A DNA stretch of 14,783 nt from CAZAXU01 sp964489245 (GCA_964489245.1 CAZAXU010000046.1:1-14783), one strand, 5' to 3'; shown: positions 1 to 7,688, counted from the first letter of the stretch. Numbers and translations are program-made. Notes: generated by a model from the sequence alone, not told the origin.

Positions 1-153
1 TAGTAAAAATATTTGCTTATACAAGCCTATTTTATTTTGAATTTAATTTTTTATTTATTGTTTTAAAAAATATTATAAGTTTTATTTATATAAACAGTAT
101 ATAGCTGATTTTATTGGGTTTGTGTGAATATTTTTATTATTTAGAATTTTTAT

Positions 154-185
154 AAATATGTTTTTAAATAACAAAAAACATATTT
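154..185. repeat. Perfect 12-bp inverted repeat
   Basis: AAATATGTTTTT (154-165) is the exact reverse complement of AAAAACATATTT (174-185), with an 8-base spacer. A short T-run (183-187) lies at the end of the right arm. An AT-only stem that is nearly all A and T is a weak RNA hairpin. It may be a terminator for a gene ending left of the window or a DNA-level operator. No function is shown by the sequence. Confidence 0.55.
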
Positions 186-305
186 TTACGTTTCAATGAT
201 ACAGACATGATGAATAATATCGTAAAACACTTATGGCGATGAGTTTAAAGTTTAAAGGAGAAAGTTGGGCGAAGCGATTTAAGAATTAACGAATAATAAA
301 TATCA

Positions 306-370
306 AAATGTTAGTCATTTTTATACCCCCACGCAGGGGTTAAATGTTGATAGCTCACGAACTAACAATT
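306..370. repeat. Nested three-tier inverted repeat
   Basis: Three complementary arm pairs nest in correct order. The outer pair is TGTTAGT (309-315) with ACTAACA (361-367), extendable to 9 of 10 pairs. The middle pair is CATTT (316-320) with AAATG (342-346). The inner pair is ACCCC (325-329) with GGGGT (336-340), closing a 6-base loop. The middle and inner helices are separated by a 4/1 internal loop, and a 14-base bulge (347-360) lies before the outer arm. The GC-rich core is unusual in this AT-rich spacer. Candidates are a small structured RNA, a leader element of the downstream lipoprotein gene, or a mobile-repeat remnant. Confidence 0.5.
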
Positions 371-441
371 CGGAGAAAAGCAATAAAATAGTATAAAAAA
401 ATATAATAAACTGATTTACAATTAAATAAAACAATAAACAT

Positions 442-873
442 ATGAAAAAAAGTATATTTCTATCCGTGATTTTAATGGGATTTTTTATTTTTTCTTCTTG
501 CTCTGAAAACAAAAAGTCAGAAGAAGTAAATAAACAAGAGATAAAAACACAAAACGAGCAACAAGCAACTCAAAAACCGGAGTTCGATAAAGAAATACAA
601 CAATTTGTAGGCACTTGGGCGGAACAAATTCCTAATTCTGATGATGAATTGATTTTTAAACTTAATTCTGACGGAACGGCAGAATCTGTGAATATGGCAA
701 CACTTTTGTACAAAAAATGGAAGCTCGACGGAGATAAAATAATTTTCACCGTTGAAAGTATCGGAAATCATACTTCTTCCACAGATGATTATGCTTATAA
801 AATTGAAAGTATAGACAAAAAAGAAATGATTTTGACATTGAACGGAAACAAGTTTGTTTATAAGAGAAAATAG
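442..873 (+). CDS. Lipocalin-like lipoprotein
   Basis: A 143-residue secreted lipoprotein. Residues 1-20 form a signal peptide with two lysines, a hydrophobic core and a lipobox FSSC with the lipidated cysteine at 20. Residues about 21-50 are a charged K/E/Q linker. Residues about 50-143 resemble the small lipocalin-like domains common in Bacteroidota lipoproteins: a GTW motif (57-59), a 'DGTAESVNMATL' segment (78-89), then 'W..DGDKI' and a beta-rich tail. The ligand is unknown. The lipobox predicts membrane anchoring, and the charged linker would put the domain away from the membrane. The ATG at 442 is chosen because the signal peptide begins there. The gene stands alone between an AT-rich spacer and the oppositely oriented acetyltransferase gene. 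The fold call rests on motif resemblance only. Confidence 0.85.
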   Translation: MKKSIFLSVILMGFFIFSSCSENKKSEEVNKQEIKTQNEQQATQKPEFDKEIQQFVGTWAEQIPNSDDELIFKLNSDGTAESVNMATLLYKKWKLDGDKIIFTVESIGNHTSSTDDYAYKIESIDKKEMILTLNGNKFVYKRK

Positions 874-1014
874 TATTACTTCATCGGTAAATTTATATAA
901 AATCAGGAACACATATAAAACCGTTTTTCTCTCTCGTGATTTTTTTAATCATCTGTCTGTGTGATTTTATGATTAATGGAAATCATGTTCGTTTCATAAT
1001 TTTTTTTGTTAGAA

Positions 1015-1455
1015 TTATTTTCTTATCATTCTGAAATGCGGCAAAGTATCTTCTAAATAAATTTCTCCTTCTTCTTTAAATCCAAGATTGTTATAGAATT
1101 TTTTAAGATAGGTTTGTGCGCTGATTTCAATTTTTTTATTTTCAAAGTTTATCAAGACATAACGAATGGCTTTTTCCATCACTTCTTTTCCAAAATTTTT
1201 TCTTCTGTATTGCGGGTGAACAACCACCCTGCCAATTGAAGGATTTTCAAAATAGTCTCCGGCATTAAATATTCTGACATAAGCCACGATTTTATCAATG
1301 TCTTTCAGAAATAAATGTATGGCTTTTTGATCTTTATCATCGGCATCTTGATAAACCACATCTTGTTCCACAACAAAAACTTCATTTCTGAGCTGTAAAA
1401 TTTTATACAACTCTAAACCATTAAGCTCATCAAATGTTTTGCTGATCCATTTCAT
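1015..1455 (-). CDS. elaA: ElaA-family GNAT N-acetyltransferase
   Basis: A 146-residue single-domain GNAT protein of about the usual ElaA length. It shows 'LRNEVFVVEQ' (22-31) with the nearby 'YQDADD' (35-40), both typical of ElaA. The acetyl-CoA binding strand and loop follow as 'IGRVVVHPQYRRKNFGKEV' (74-92), where the RRxxxGK loop would hold the pyrophosphate. 'AQTYLKKFYNNLGF' (113-126) carries the conserved tyrosine region, and the end 'LEDTLPHFRM' (134-143) matches the ElaA 'EDGIPH' signature. The family transfers acetyl groups from acetyl-CoA; its physiological substrate is not firmly known. It is probably cytoplasmic. A 91-bp gap separates it from the end of the CDF gene on the same strand, so it may be the last gene of that transcript or have its own weak promoter. 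Confidence 0.88.
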   Translation of the reverse strand: MKWISKTFDELNGLELYKILQLRNEVFVVEQDVVYQDADDKDQKAIHLFLKDIDKIVAYVRIFNAGDYFENPSIGRVVVHPQYRRKNFGKEVMEKAIRYVLINFENKKIEISAQTYLKKFYNNLGFKEEGEIYLEDTLPHFRMIRK

Positions 1456-1546
1456 GTATTTATATTTTTGTAATTTATTGTATATTAATTTGTTATGTTT
1501 AAATATTTTTTAATTCCAATCTCTTTGAGTTATCTACGTTCTTCTC

Positions 1547-2425
1547 CTATTTATCGGGAATAATATAATCTTTTGGATCATCTCTATAATATTCCGGTTG
1601 GATAAAAGTATGGTTAATTTTAAACTTTTCTTGAAGCAATTTTTCAATACGTTCGCAAATTTTATCAAAATCAGAAAGTTTGATATCATGTCTAAATTCA
1701 ACATGTGCTTCCAGATGATAATCCCTGTCATTAAGCTGCCAGATATGAACATGATGGATATTTTTCACACTAGGCAGTTGTGTAACAACTTTTTCCACTT
1801 CTGAAATATCTATATCTTTAGGAGCAAATTGCATGATAATTCTAAGTGATTCAATCAATATATGCCAACTCATATAAAAGAGATATCCGGCAATAAGAAA
1901 TGTAATGACAGGATCTATGATATACCATCTTTTATACTTAATCATTATTCCGCCGACGAGCACTCCGAATGACGTGAAAATATCTGAAAACAAGTTGAGA
2001 TAAACAGATTTAATATTCAAATTGTCTTTAGCATCTTTTTTGATGAGTAAAACACTAAAAATATTTAATGAGATACTTAATAAAGACAGCCAAATAATAA
2101 TATTTCCATTGATTGTTTTCGGAAAATAAAATCTTTTAAAAGCTTCAATTACCAAAAAAACAGCCAAAACCATCAAAATAGTAGAATTGATAAGTGCTGC
2201 TACAATTTCAGCTCTTTTAAAACCAAATGTTTTATCTAAAGATTGTTCTTTTTTATGTGCTAATCTGTTTGCAATATAACTGATAATCAATGTGATAACA
2301 TCAGAAAGATTATGCAAAGCATCAGATACCAATGCCATACTTCCCGAAACAAATCCTCCTATGGCTTGCGCCACGGTAATAATAATATTCAGCAGTATGG
2401 TCAATAAAATGTTGTTGGTCTTCAT
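1547..2425 (-). CDS. Cation diffusion facilitator (ZitB/CzcD-like metal exporter)
   Basis: A 292-residue inner-membrane CDF transporter. Such proteins export Zn2+ or related divalent metals in exchange for protons. About six hydrophobic segments are visible between residues 5 and 200. The first transport-site motif is intact as 'SDALHNLSD' (34-42), with H38 and D42. The second motif, in TM5, reads 'YLNLFSDIFTS' (142-152), so the usual histidine of HxxxD is asparagine (N144) while D148 is kept. The cytoplasmic C-terminal domain follows with 'HHVHIWQLN' (224-232) and a closing 'HTFIQPEY' (272-279). The start ATG overlaps the gltX stop in an ATGA arrangement, suggesting translational coupling. 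The metal is probably zinc or cobalt by family, but the N144 change leaves this open. Confidence 0.92.
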   Translation of the reverse strand: MKTNNILLTILLNIIITVAQAIGGFVSGSMALVSDALHNLSDVITLIISYIANRLAHKKEQSLDKTFGFKRAEIVAALINSTILMVLAVFLVIEAFKRFYFPKTINGNIIIWLSLLSISLNIFSVLLIKKDAKDNLNIKSVYLNLFSDIFTSFGVLVGGIMIKYKRWYIIDPVITFLIAGYLFYMSWHILIESLRIIMQFAPKDIDISEVEKVVTQLPSVKNIHHVHIWQLNDRDYHLEAHVEFRHDIKLSDFDKICERIEKLLQEKFKINHTFIQPEYYRDDPKDYIIPDK

Positions 2426-3954
2426 TTATTATTTTTTATTGCTTTTTCAATCCTTCTGACCACTTCGTCTTTTCCTAACATTTGCATCATTATAAATAAA
2501 TCAGGTCCTTTGAGCGCACCAACTAAAGACAGCCGTAAAGGTTGCATTATTTTTCCAAAACCAATTTCTTTACCGCCTATCCATTCAGAGAGTTTTTCTT
2601 TGATATTTTCAGCTTTCCATTTTTTTATATTTAATAGAACGTTAATTAGTTCTAACATCAAGCTTGGTGTGTTTTCTTTCCATTGTTTTTTCAAAGCTTT
2701 TGCATCATATTCAGTTGGAGCAACATAAAAGAAACTTCCTTGTTCCCAAAAATCATGTATAAATGTGGAGCGTTCTTTTATGAGTTCAATGACGTTTTTA
2801 CTATATTCTTTGATTGCTTTTCCGTGTGCGTTATAACCTAATTTTTCATTTAACAACGGAATGAAAAGCGCCACCAATTCGTCTGTTGATTTTTGTTGCA
2901 AATGTTGATGTTGAAACCATTTTGCTTTTTCAGGGTCAAATTTTGCACCGGATTTGTTCACTCTGGACAAATCAAAAATCCGGATTAGTTCGTCCATTGA
3001 AAATATTTCTTGTTCTGTTCCGGGATTCCATCCTAAAAGTGCCAGAAGATTAACAAAACTCTCTGAAAAATATCCTTCTTCTTTATATCCCTTTGAAATT
3101 TCTCCGCTTTTCGGATCTTTCCATTCCATCGGAAAAACAGGGAATCCCATTTTTTCACCGTCTCGCTTGCTTAATTTCCCTTTGCCCACCGGTTTTAAAA
3201 TCAGAGGAAGATGTGCAAATTCGGGTTTTTCCCAACCAAAAGCTTCATAAAGCAAATAATGCAAAGGAAGAGAAGGCAACCATTCTTCTCCACGAATCAC
3301 ATGAGAAATCTTCATCAAATGATCATCTATAATGTTGGCGAGATGATAAGTAGGCAAACCGTCACTTTTCATCAAGACTTTATCGTCTAAAGTATTTGAA
3401 TTTACTTCAATATCTCCACGAATTATATCGGTCATTTTTACAATATGATTTTCAGGAATTTTAAAACGAATCACATATTTTTTTCCGGATTTTATTTTTT
3501 TATCTACTTCTGATTTACTTAGTTTTAAAGAATTTTCAAGTTGATTTCTTGTGGCGTGATTATACATAAAAGTTTCGCCCTTTTGCTCATATTTCTTTCT
3601 GATTTTATCTAAATTTTCGGGCGTATCAAAAGCATAATATGCTTTGTTACTATCAATGAGTTCTTGAATATATTTGATATAGATTTCACGTCTTTCACTT
3701 TGTTTGTAAGGACCAAAATTTCCTTTTTTTTCTATGCCTTCATCGAATAGAATTCCCGCCCAAGCCAAACTTTTTTTAATATATTCTTCAGCTCCGGATA
3801 CAAAACGATTTCGGTCTGTATCCTCGATGCGTAAAATCATTGTTCCTTTATTTTTTTTTGCAAATAAATAGTTGAATAATGCGGTTCGCACCCCTCCCAT
3901 ATGCAAAGGCCCTGTCGGACTTGGCGCAAATCTTACTCTTATTTTCTCAGGCAT
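2422..3954 (-). CDS. gltX: Glutamyl-tRNA synthetase
   Basis: A 510-residue class I aminoacyl-tRNA synthetase that charges tRNA-Glu with glutamate in the cytoplasm. If no separate glutaminyl-tRNA synthetase exists, it may also charge tRNA-Gln. The N-terminus has 'RFAPSPTGPLHMGG' (8-21), which contains the HIGH-type signature and the glutamate-binding region. 'LRIEDTDRNR' (41-50) is the conserved D/E block. The KMSKS equivalent is 'KLSKRDGEK' (260-268). The C-terminal half is the anticodon-binding helical domain. The length exceeds the roughly 470 residues of E. coli GltX, partly through a 'KDPKSGEISKGYKEEGYF' insertion (279-296) of a kind I recall from Bacteroidota enzymes. The ATG start lies about 10 bases below a predicted transcription start, and a CDF gene overlaps its 3' end by four bases. 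Confidence 0.97.
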   Translation of the reverse strand: MPEKIRVRFAPSPTGPLHMGGVRTALFNYLFAKKNKGTMILRIEDTDRNRFVSGAEEYIKKSLAWAGILFDEGIEKKGNFGPYKQSERREIYIKYIQELIDSNKAYYAFDTPENLDKIRKKYEQKGETFMYNHATRNQLENSLKLSKSEVDKKIKSGKKYVIRFKIPENHIVKMTDIIRGDIEVNSNTLDDKVLMKSDGLPTYHLANIIDDHLMKISHVIRGEEWLPSLPLHYLLYEAFGWEKPEFAHLPLILKPVGKGKLSKRDGEKMGFPVFPMEWKDPKSGEISKGYKEEGYFSESFVNLLALLGWNPGTEQEIFSMDELIRIFDLSRVNKSGAKFDPEKAKWFQHQHLQQKSTDELVALFIPLLNEKLGYNAHGKAIKEYSKNVIELIKERSTFIHDFWEQGSFFYVAPTEYDAKALKKQWKENTPSLMLELINVLLNIKKWKAENIKEKLSEWIGGKEIGFGKIMQPLRLSLVGALKGPDLFIMMQMLGKDEVVRRIEKAIKNNK

Positions 3955-3970
3955 AATCTCTTGTTTTCTG

Positions 3971-3978
3971 CAAAAGTA
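3971..3978 (-). promoter_or_regulatory. Predicted -7 promoter box for gltX
   Basis: Read on the minus strand this is TACTTTTG, a full match to the Bacteroidota TAnnTTTG -7 box. It would start transcription near 3964, about 10 bases ahead of the gltX ATG. A TTTG on the minus strand at 4003-4006 is a candidate -33 element with a 24-base gap, slightly longer than the usual 17-23. The gltX-CDF pair is the natural target. The call is from motif and position only. Confidence 0.6.
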
Positions 3979-4017
3979 AGCATTTATTTATTCCAACAGA
4001 ATCAAATATATGTTTCT

Positions 4018-4025
4018 TATCTTTG
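4018..4025 (+). promoter_or_regulatory. Predicted -7 promoter box for the DUF4175-like gene
   Basis: TATCTTTG fully matches TAnnTTTG. With initiation about 7 bases downstream, the transcript would start near 4032, only a few bases before the ATG at 4035, giving a leaderless or nearly leaderless mRNA. No good TTG appears at the expected -33 distance. It forms a divergent pair with the gltX promoter 40 bases away. Confidence 0.55.
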
Positions 4026-4034
4026 TGCATTACT

Positions 4035-7000
4035 ATGGTTTTGAGAAATTATAAACATATCAAATCACAGCTAAACCGGTTCATAAAAAAATATTTTTTA
4101 AATGAATTGATACGGGGCATTATTCTGTTTGTTGTTTTTAGTCTTTTATATGCTTTTATGTCGGCAATGGTCGAATATTTCTTATGGTTGCCTGAAAACG
4201 GACGGAAATATTTGTTCTTTGCCATGATGTTGATAATCTCGCTTTTCTTTGCTGTATTTATTTTTGTTCCGCTATTGAATTATATAGGTTTAAGAAAACC
4301 ATTGTCTGAAGAAAAATCTGCTGCGATTATTGGCAAACATTTTCCTGAAGTCGAGGACAAACTTTTGAATACACTACAACTCAAAAAACAGAATATAGAT
4401 TCTGAACTTTTGCCGGCAAGCATTGAGCAAAAATCGTCTGAACTCAAAATTTTCCGATTTTCCGAAGCGGTTGATTTAAAAAAAAATATAAAATTTATTC
4501 CGCTTCTTTTCATTCCGTTATTGATTTTTGTGGGATTGAAAATAACACATCTTGATCGTGAAATTTCGGATAGTTATCAGCGAATTATTAGTTATAATCA
4601 GGAATTTATTCCGAAAATTCCCTTTCAAATTTCAATTAAAAAAAACAGTAAAGTGATTGAAGGACAAAGCTGTTATGTCAAAGTTAAAATTTCCGGCAAT
4701 GAAATTCCCGCTCAAATTTATTTATTGCAAAACAAAAATCAACTTTTATTTCAAAAAGAAACAGATACGAGTTTTAGTTATTATTTTCCGGCGATTCATC
4801 AAAATACGGAATTTTTATTGAAAGCAGATAAATACACTTTCGGCCCCTATCAAATTCAGCTTATCAAACCACCTTTGATTGAAAAATTTAAAGTCGATTT
4901 GCTTTATCCTAACCACACGCATCTAAAACCACGGCATTTTGAGCATACAGGCAATTTTAGTGTTCCGGAAGGAACAAAAATACGTTGGCGCATCAATTCT
5001 GTTCATACAGATAAAATTCGCTTTAAAATCAAAGATTCCGTTTATTTACTGTCCGTTCAAAATCAACAAACCGAATTTTCAAAATATGCTTATAAAGATT
5101 TCAGATATAAGATTACGCCACAAAACAAGGATTTGAAAGACTTTGAAAGTTTGAGCTATGGAATTGAGGTCATAAAAGATCAATACCCGCAACTAAAAGT
5201 GATTGAAAAACAAGACAGTATCAACCGACAGAATATCTATCATATCCTCGCATCGGATGATTATGGTCTTCATCGATTGAAATTGATTTATCGAGTTTCA
5301 GAAAGCCACCAATCACAGTCGGTTGATATTCCGTTTAAAAAATCGGATTTGATTCAAATTACTTCCTTTTTTCCGGGAACACTGAAATTGGAAGAAGGAA
5401 AATCATATGAATATTATTTTCAAGTTTTTGACAACGATGCCGTTCACCGATATAAATCCGTAAAAAGTAAAACCTATTATTTCAATAAATTTACAAAAAA
5501 TCAGCTGGAAGAAAAAAATTTACAACAACAACAATCAAATTTAGAAAACCTGTCTCGTTTAAATAAGGATTTTAATAAGCAACAAAAAGATTTAGAAAAA
5601 TTTAAAAACAATCTGACGCAAAAACAATCTTTGGATTGGAATACCAAAAAACAATTGAAACAGTCTGTCAAACAAGCTGAAAAACGAGAAGAATTTTTTC
5701 AACAAGCCATTGAAAAATATAAAAACATTCTGGATAAGTCTTTAAAGAAAAACGAAACACAAGAAGAACTTAAAAAACGTTTGGATGAATTGGCAAAAAT
5801 GGAAAAGAAAAAAAAGCTATTGGATGAATTAAAAAAATTGGCGGAAAAACTGGATAAAGAAGACTTGTTGAAAAAGTTGGATAAGTTGGAAAAATATGCC
5901 GAGCATCAAGAAAAATCCTTAGAGCGGATTTTAGAATTGACCAAAAAATATTATATGCAACAAAAATTGCAAAAAATGTCGGAAAAACTGGATGTGTTGA
6001 GTAAAAAGCAAGAACAACTGGCAAAGCAAGACACCGACAAAAAACAACAACAAGACTCGTTGAATGCGGAAATAAAAAAAATGCAACAACAAGCAGATTC
6101 TCTTCAAAAAATGAATAAACAATTAAAAGTTCCGATGAAAATGCCGGAAATGAAACCGGATATGGAGGATATCAAACAAGACATGAAAAGCGCATCTGAG
6201 GAGTTGGAACAGCAAGATTCAAAAGCAGCAAATACCAAACAACAAAAAGCTGCCAACAAAATGAAAAAACTATCCAAACAAATGCAAATGATGATGGGCG
6301 GCGGGGGAGAACAAAATGAAGAAGATATCAACACTTTGCAAGCCATTCTGAAAAGCTTGCTCAATTTTTCTTTTGATGAGGAAAAATTGATGACAGATTT
6401 ATATACCAAGCAAGGAAAAACTTACTTATCTAAACAGCTTTTAGCACAGAATAATTTGAAAAAGTATTTCAGCCATATCAATGATTCTCTATATACGTTG
6501 GCCTTGAGAAATCCTAAGGTTTCACAAAAGATATTAGATCAAGCTTATGAAATTGATTTTTCTTTGAATGAAACACTTTCTTCGCTTTCTGAAAATCAAC
6601 ATTTCAAAGCCAATCAGCATGCACAATATGTTTTGTCCGGCGCCAACATACTTGCCAATATGTTGAGTATCACTTTAGACAACATGAAAAACTCCACGCC
6701 TTCTGCAGGAAAAGGAAAAGGAAAGAAAAAAGGCAAAAGCATATCTTTGCCTGATATTATTAAAAAGCAAGGAGAGCAAGTCAAAAAAATGCAACAAGGC
6801 ATAAAAAAAATGAAGCAAGGAAAAACGAAAAAAGAAAGCATGTCTGCAGCGCAATATGAACTTTATAAACAACAACAACGCATCAAGGACGAGTTGCAAC
6901 AACTGGGAGATAAATTTAGCGACAAAGCAACACAACAAAAAATTAAAGATATTGGCAAGCAAATGGACGACTTGCAAAAACGTATTTTGAAAGAAGGAAT

Positions 7001-7262
7001 GACAAGATCTAATTTAAACAAGATGATTCAACTTCAGCATGAATTGTTAAAACTAAAGAACGCAGCTTTTACACAACATGAAGACAACAAACGACAAGCC
7101 AGAACAAATTATAAGAGTTTTCAAACGCCGGACAGTTTGCAATTGCGTTTAAAAAAGCAATATTTTCCTCAAGATGAAATTTTAAAAAGAAAACAAATAC
7201 CTGTAAATCAGCAGATTAAGAAGAAAATTAAGCTTTATTTAAAACAAATTAATGATGATTAA
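4035..7262 (+). CDS. DUF4175-like large membrane-anchored coiled-coil protein
   Basis: About 1,075 residues from the ATG at 4035. The frame can be extended to a TTG at 4023, but that TTG lies inside the -7 box, so ATG is preferred. The layout is two hydrophobic segments (about 27-50 and 59-82), a short cytoplasm-like loop, a third segment (about 153-170), then a beta-rich region (about 180-480) resembling extracytoplasmic Ig-like modules. A very long Lys/Gln/Glu-rich coiled-coil region follows (about 480-760). After a glycine-rich patch (MMMGGGGEQ, about 750-758) there are more helices and a second Lys-rich coil to the C-terminus. This matches the DUF4175 proteins seen in Flavobacteriia, whose function I do not know. 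It overlaps ybeY by 11 bases, implying co-translation. I see no nucleotide-binding motif that would justify the 'ATPase' label sometimes given to such proteins. Confidence 0.8.
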   Translation: MVLRNYKHIKSQLNRFIKKYFLNELIRGIILFVVFSLLYAFMSAMVEYFLWLPENGRKYLFFAMMLIISLFFAVFIFVPLLNYIGLRKPLSEEKSAAIIGKHFPEVEDKLLNTLQLKKQNIDSELLPASIEQKSSELKIFRFSEAVDLKKNIKFIPLLFIPLLIFVGLKITHLDREISDSYQRIISYNQEFIPKIPFQISIKKNSKVIEGQSCYVKVKISGNEIPAQIYLLQNKNQLLFQKETDTSFSYYFPAIHQNTEFLLKADKYTFGPYQIQLIKPPLIEKFKVDLLYPNHTHLKPRHFEHTGNFSVPEGTKIRWRINSVHTDKIRFKIKDSVYLLSVQNQQTEFSKYAYKDFRYKITPQNKDLKDFESLSYGIEVIKDQYPQLKVIEKQDSINRQNIYHILASDDYGLHRLKLIYRVSESHQSQSVDIPFKKSDLIQITSFFPGTLKLEEGKSYEYYFQVFDNDAVHRYKSVKSKTYYFNKFTKNQLEEKNLQQQQSNLENLSRLNKDFNKQQKDLEKFKNNLTQKQSLDWNTKKQLKQSVKQAEKREEFFQQAIEKYKNILDKSLKKNETQEELKKRLDELAKMEKKKKLLDELKKLAEKLDKEDLLKKLDKLEKYAEHQEKSLERILELTKKYYMQQKLQKMSEKLDVLSKKQEQLAKQDTDKKQQQDSLNAEIKKMQQQADSLQKMNKQLKVPMKMPEMKPDMEDIKQDMKSASEELEQQDSKAANTKQQKAANKMKKLSKQMQMMMGGGGEQNEEDINTLQAILKSLLNFSFDEEKLMTDLYTKQGKTYLSKQLLAQNNLKKYFSHINDSLYTLALRNPKVSQKILDQAYEIDFSLNETLSSLSENQHFKANQHAQYVLSGANILANMLSITLDNMKNSTPSAGKGKGKKKGKSISLPDIIKKQGEQVKKMQQGIKKMKQGKTKKESMSAAQYELYKQQQRIKDELQQLGDKFSDKATQQKIKDIGKQMDDLQKRILKEGMTRSNLNKMIQLQHELLKLKNAAFTQHEDNKRQARTNYKSFQTPDSLQLRLKKQYFPQDEILKRKQIPVNQQIKKKIKLYLKQINDD

Positions 7263-7668
7263 TCTATATACCGAGACAAATTTTTGTCACAAGCATGAAA
7301 AAGAATACGTTTCTTGGATTGAGCAATGTATTTCCGACAAAGGTTTTACTTATGATGAAATCAACTATATTTTTGTAGACGATATTTATCTACACAAGAT
7401 GAATATGGAATATTTGCAACACGACACTTATACCGACATTATCACATTTGATTATTCCGTCGGAAAAGAACTCTCGGCAGATATTTATGTCTCGGTGGAT
7501 AGAATCAGAGAAAATTCAGAAAAATTCGAAACAAATTTCTATAACGAGTTGGCTCGAGTTATGATTCATGGAGTTCTACACTTGATGAAACACAACGACA
7601 AAACCGATGAAGAAAAATATAAAATGAGAAAATTAGAAGACGCTTGCCTAAAACAATTGTCTTATTAA
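7252..7668 (+). CDS. ybeY: Endoribonuclease YbeY (rRNA maturation factor)
   Basis: A 138-residue UPF0054-family metalloprotein that takes part in 16S rRNA 3'-end processing and ribosome quality control. The signature is 'MIHGVLHLMKHNDKTDEEKYKMRKLED' in residues 104-130: H106 and H110 match the first two metal-binding histidines. The third, normally in a GYDH context, is aspartate here (D116). As I recall, this variant is common in Bacteroidota. 'DIITFDYS' (62-69) is the conserved central strand. Two consecutive ATGs (7252 and 7255) are possible starts; the second would give the usual 'MINxY' N-terminus. The gene overlaps the end of the DUF4175-like gene and stops just before a parS-like palindrome that shares bases with its stop codon. 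Confidence 0.93.
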   Translation: MMINLYTETNFCHKHEKEYVSWIEQCISDKGFTYDEINYIFVDDIYLHKMNMEYLQHDTYTDIITFDYSVGKELSADIYVSVDRIRENSEKFETNFYNELARVMIHGVLHLMKHNDKTDEEKYKMRKLEDACLKQLSY

Positions 7669-7688
7669 ATGTTTCACGTGAAACATTT
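7667..7688. promoter_or_regulatory. parS-like ParB-binding site 1 (perfect palindrome)
   Basis: The core TGTTTCACGTGAAACA at 7670-7685 matches the chromosomal parS consensus TGTTNCACGTGAAACA. It extends to a perfect 22-bp palindrome over 7667-7688, taking in the last two bases of the ybeY stop codon. In many bacteria ParB (Spo0J) loads on such sites, spreads along the DNA and works with ParA and SMC in origin segregation. The site lies about 30 bases above the mnmG -7 box, so occupancy could also affect mnmG transcription. The match is seen directly; binding is inferred. Confidence 0.9.

Larger units (their letters stand above)
1..441. other. AT-rich non-coding region with inverted repeats
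   Basis: No reading frame longer than about 20 codons in this stretch looks like a gene, and nothing here resembles a tRNA or rRNA. It is strongly AT-rich. It contains a perfect 12-bp inverted repeat (154-185), a nested inverted-repeat structure (306-370) and a short direct repeat AGTTTAAAGTTTAAAG around 242-257. Two tiny overlapping frames (207-242 and 233-289) are noted as a finding only. I see no TAnnTTTG promoter box ahead of the lipoprotein gene that starts at 442. The stretch could be an intergenic spacer, a decayed gene or an uncharacterised structured RNA; the sequence alone does not decide. Confidence 0.6.

Noticed and set aside
321..512. Minus-strand frame of 63 codons over the lipoprotein start
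   Set aside because: It runs antisense to the signal-peptide region of the lipoprotein and has no recognisable features; low-complexity hydrophobic shadow.
937..1007. Hairpins and a T-run after the lipoprotein gene
   Set aside because: Stems of five or six AT-rich pairs, with the T-run 13 bases from the nearest stem; not a convincing intrinsic terminator.
1364..1379. parS half-site resemblance (TGTTCCAC)
   Set aside because: Only 12 of 16 bases match, the right half is broken, and it lies within the elaA coding sequence.
5770..6977. Several hydrophobic minus-strand frames
   Set aside because: They are antisense shadows of the Lys/Gln-rich coiled-coil of the DUF4175-like gene; AAA/CAA codons read backwards give Phe/Leu-rich peptides.
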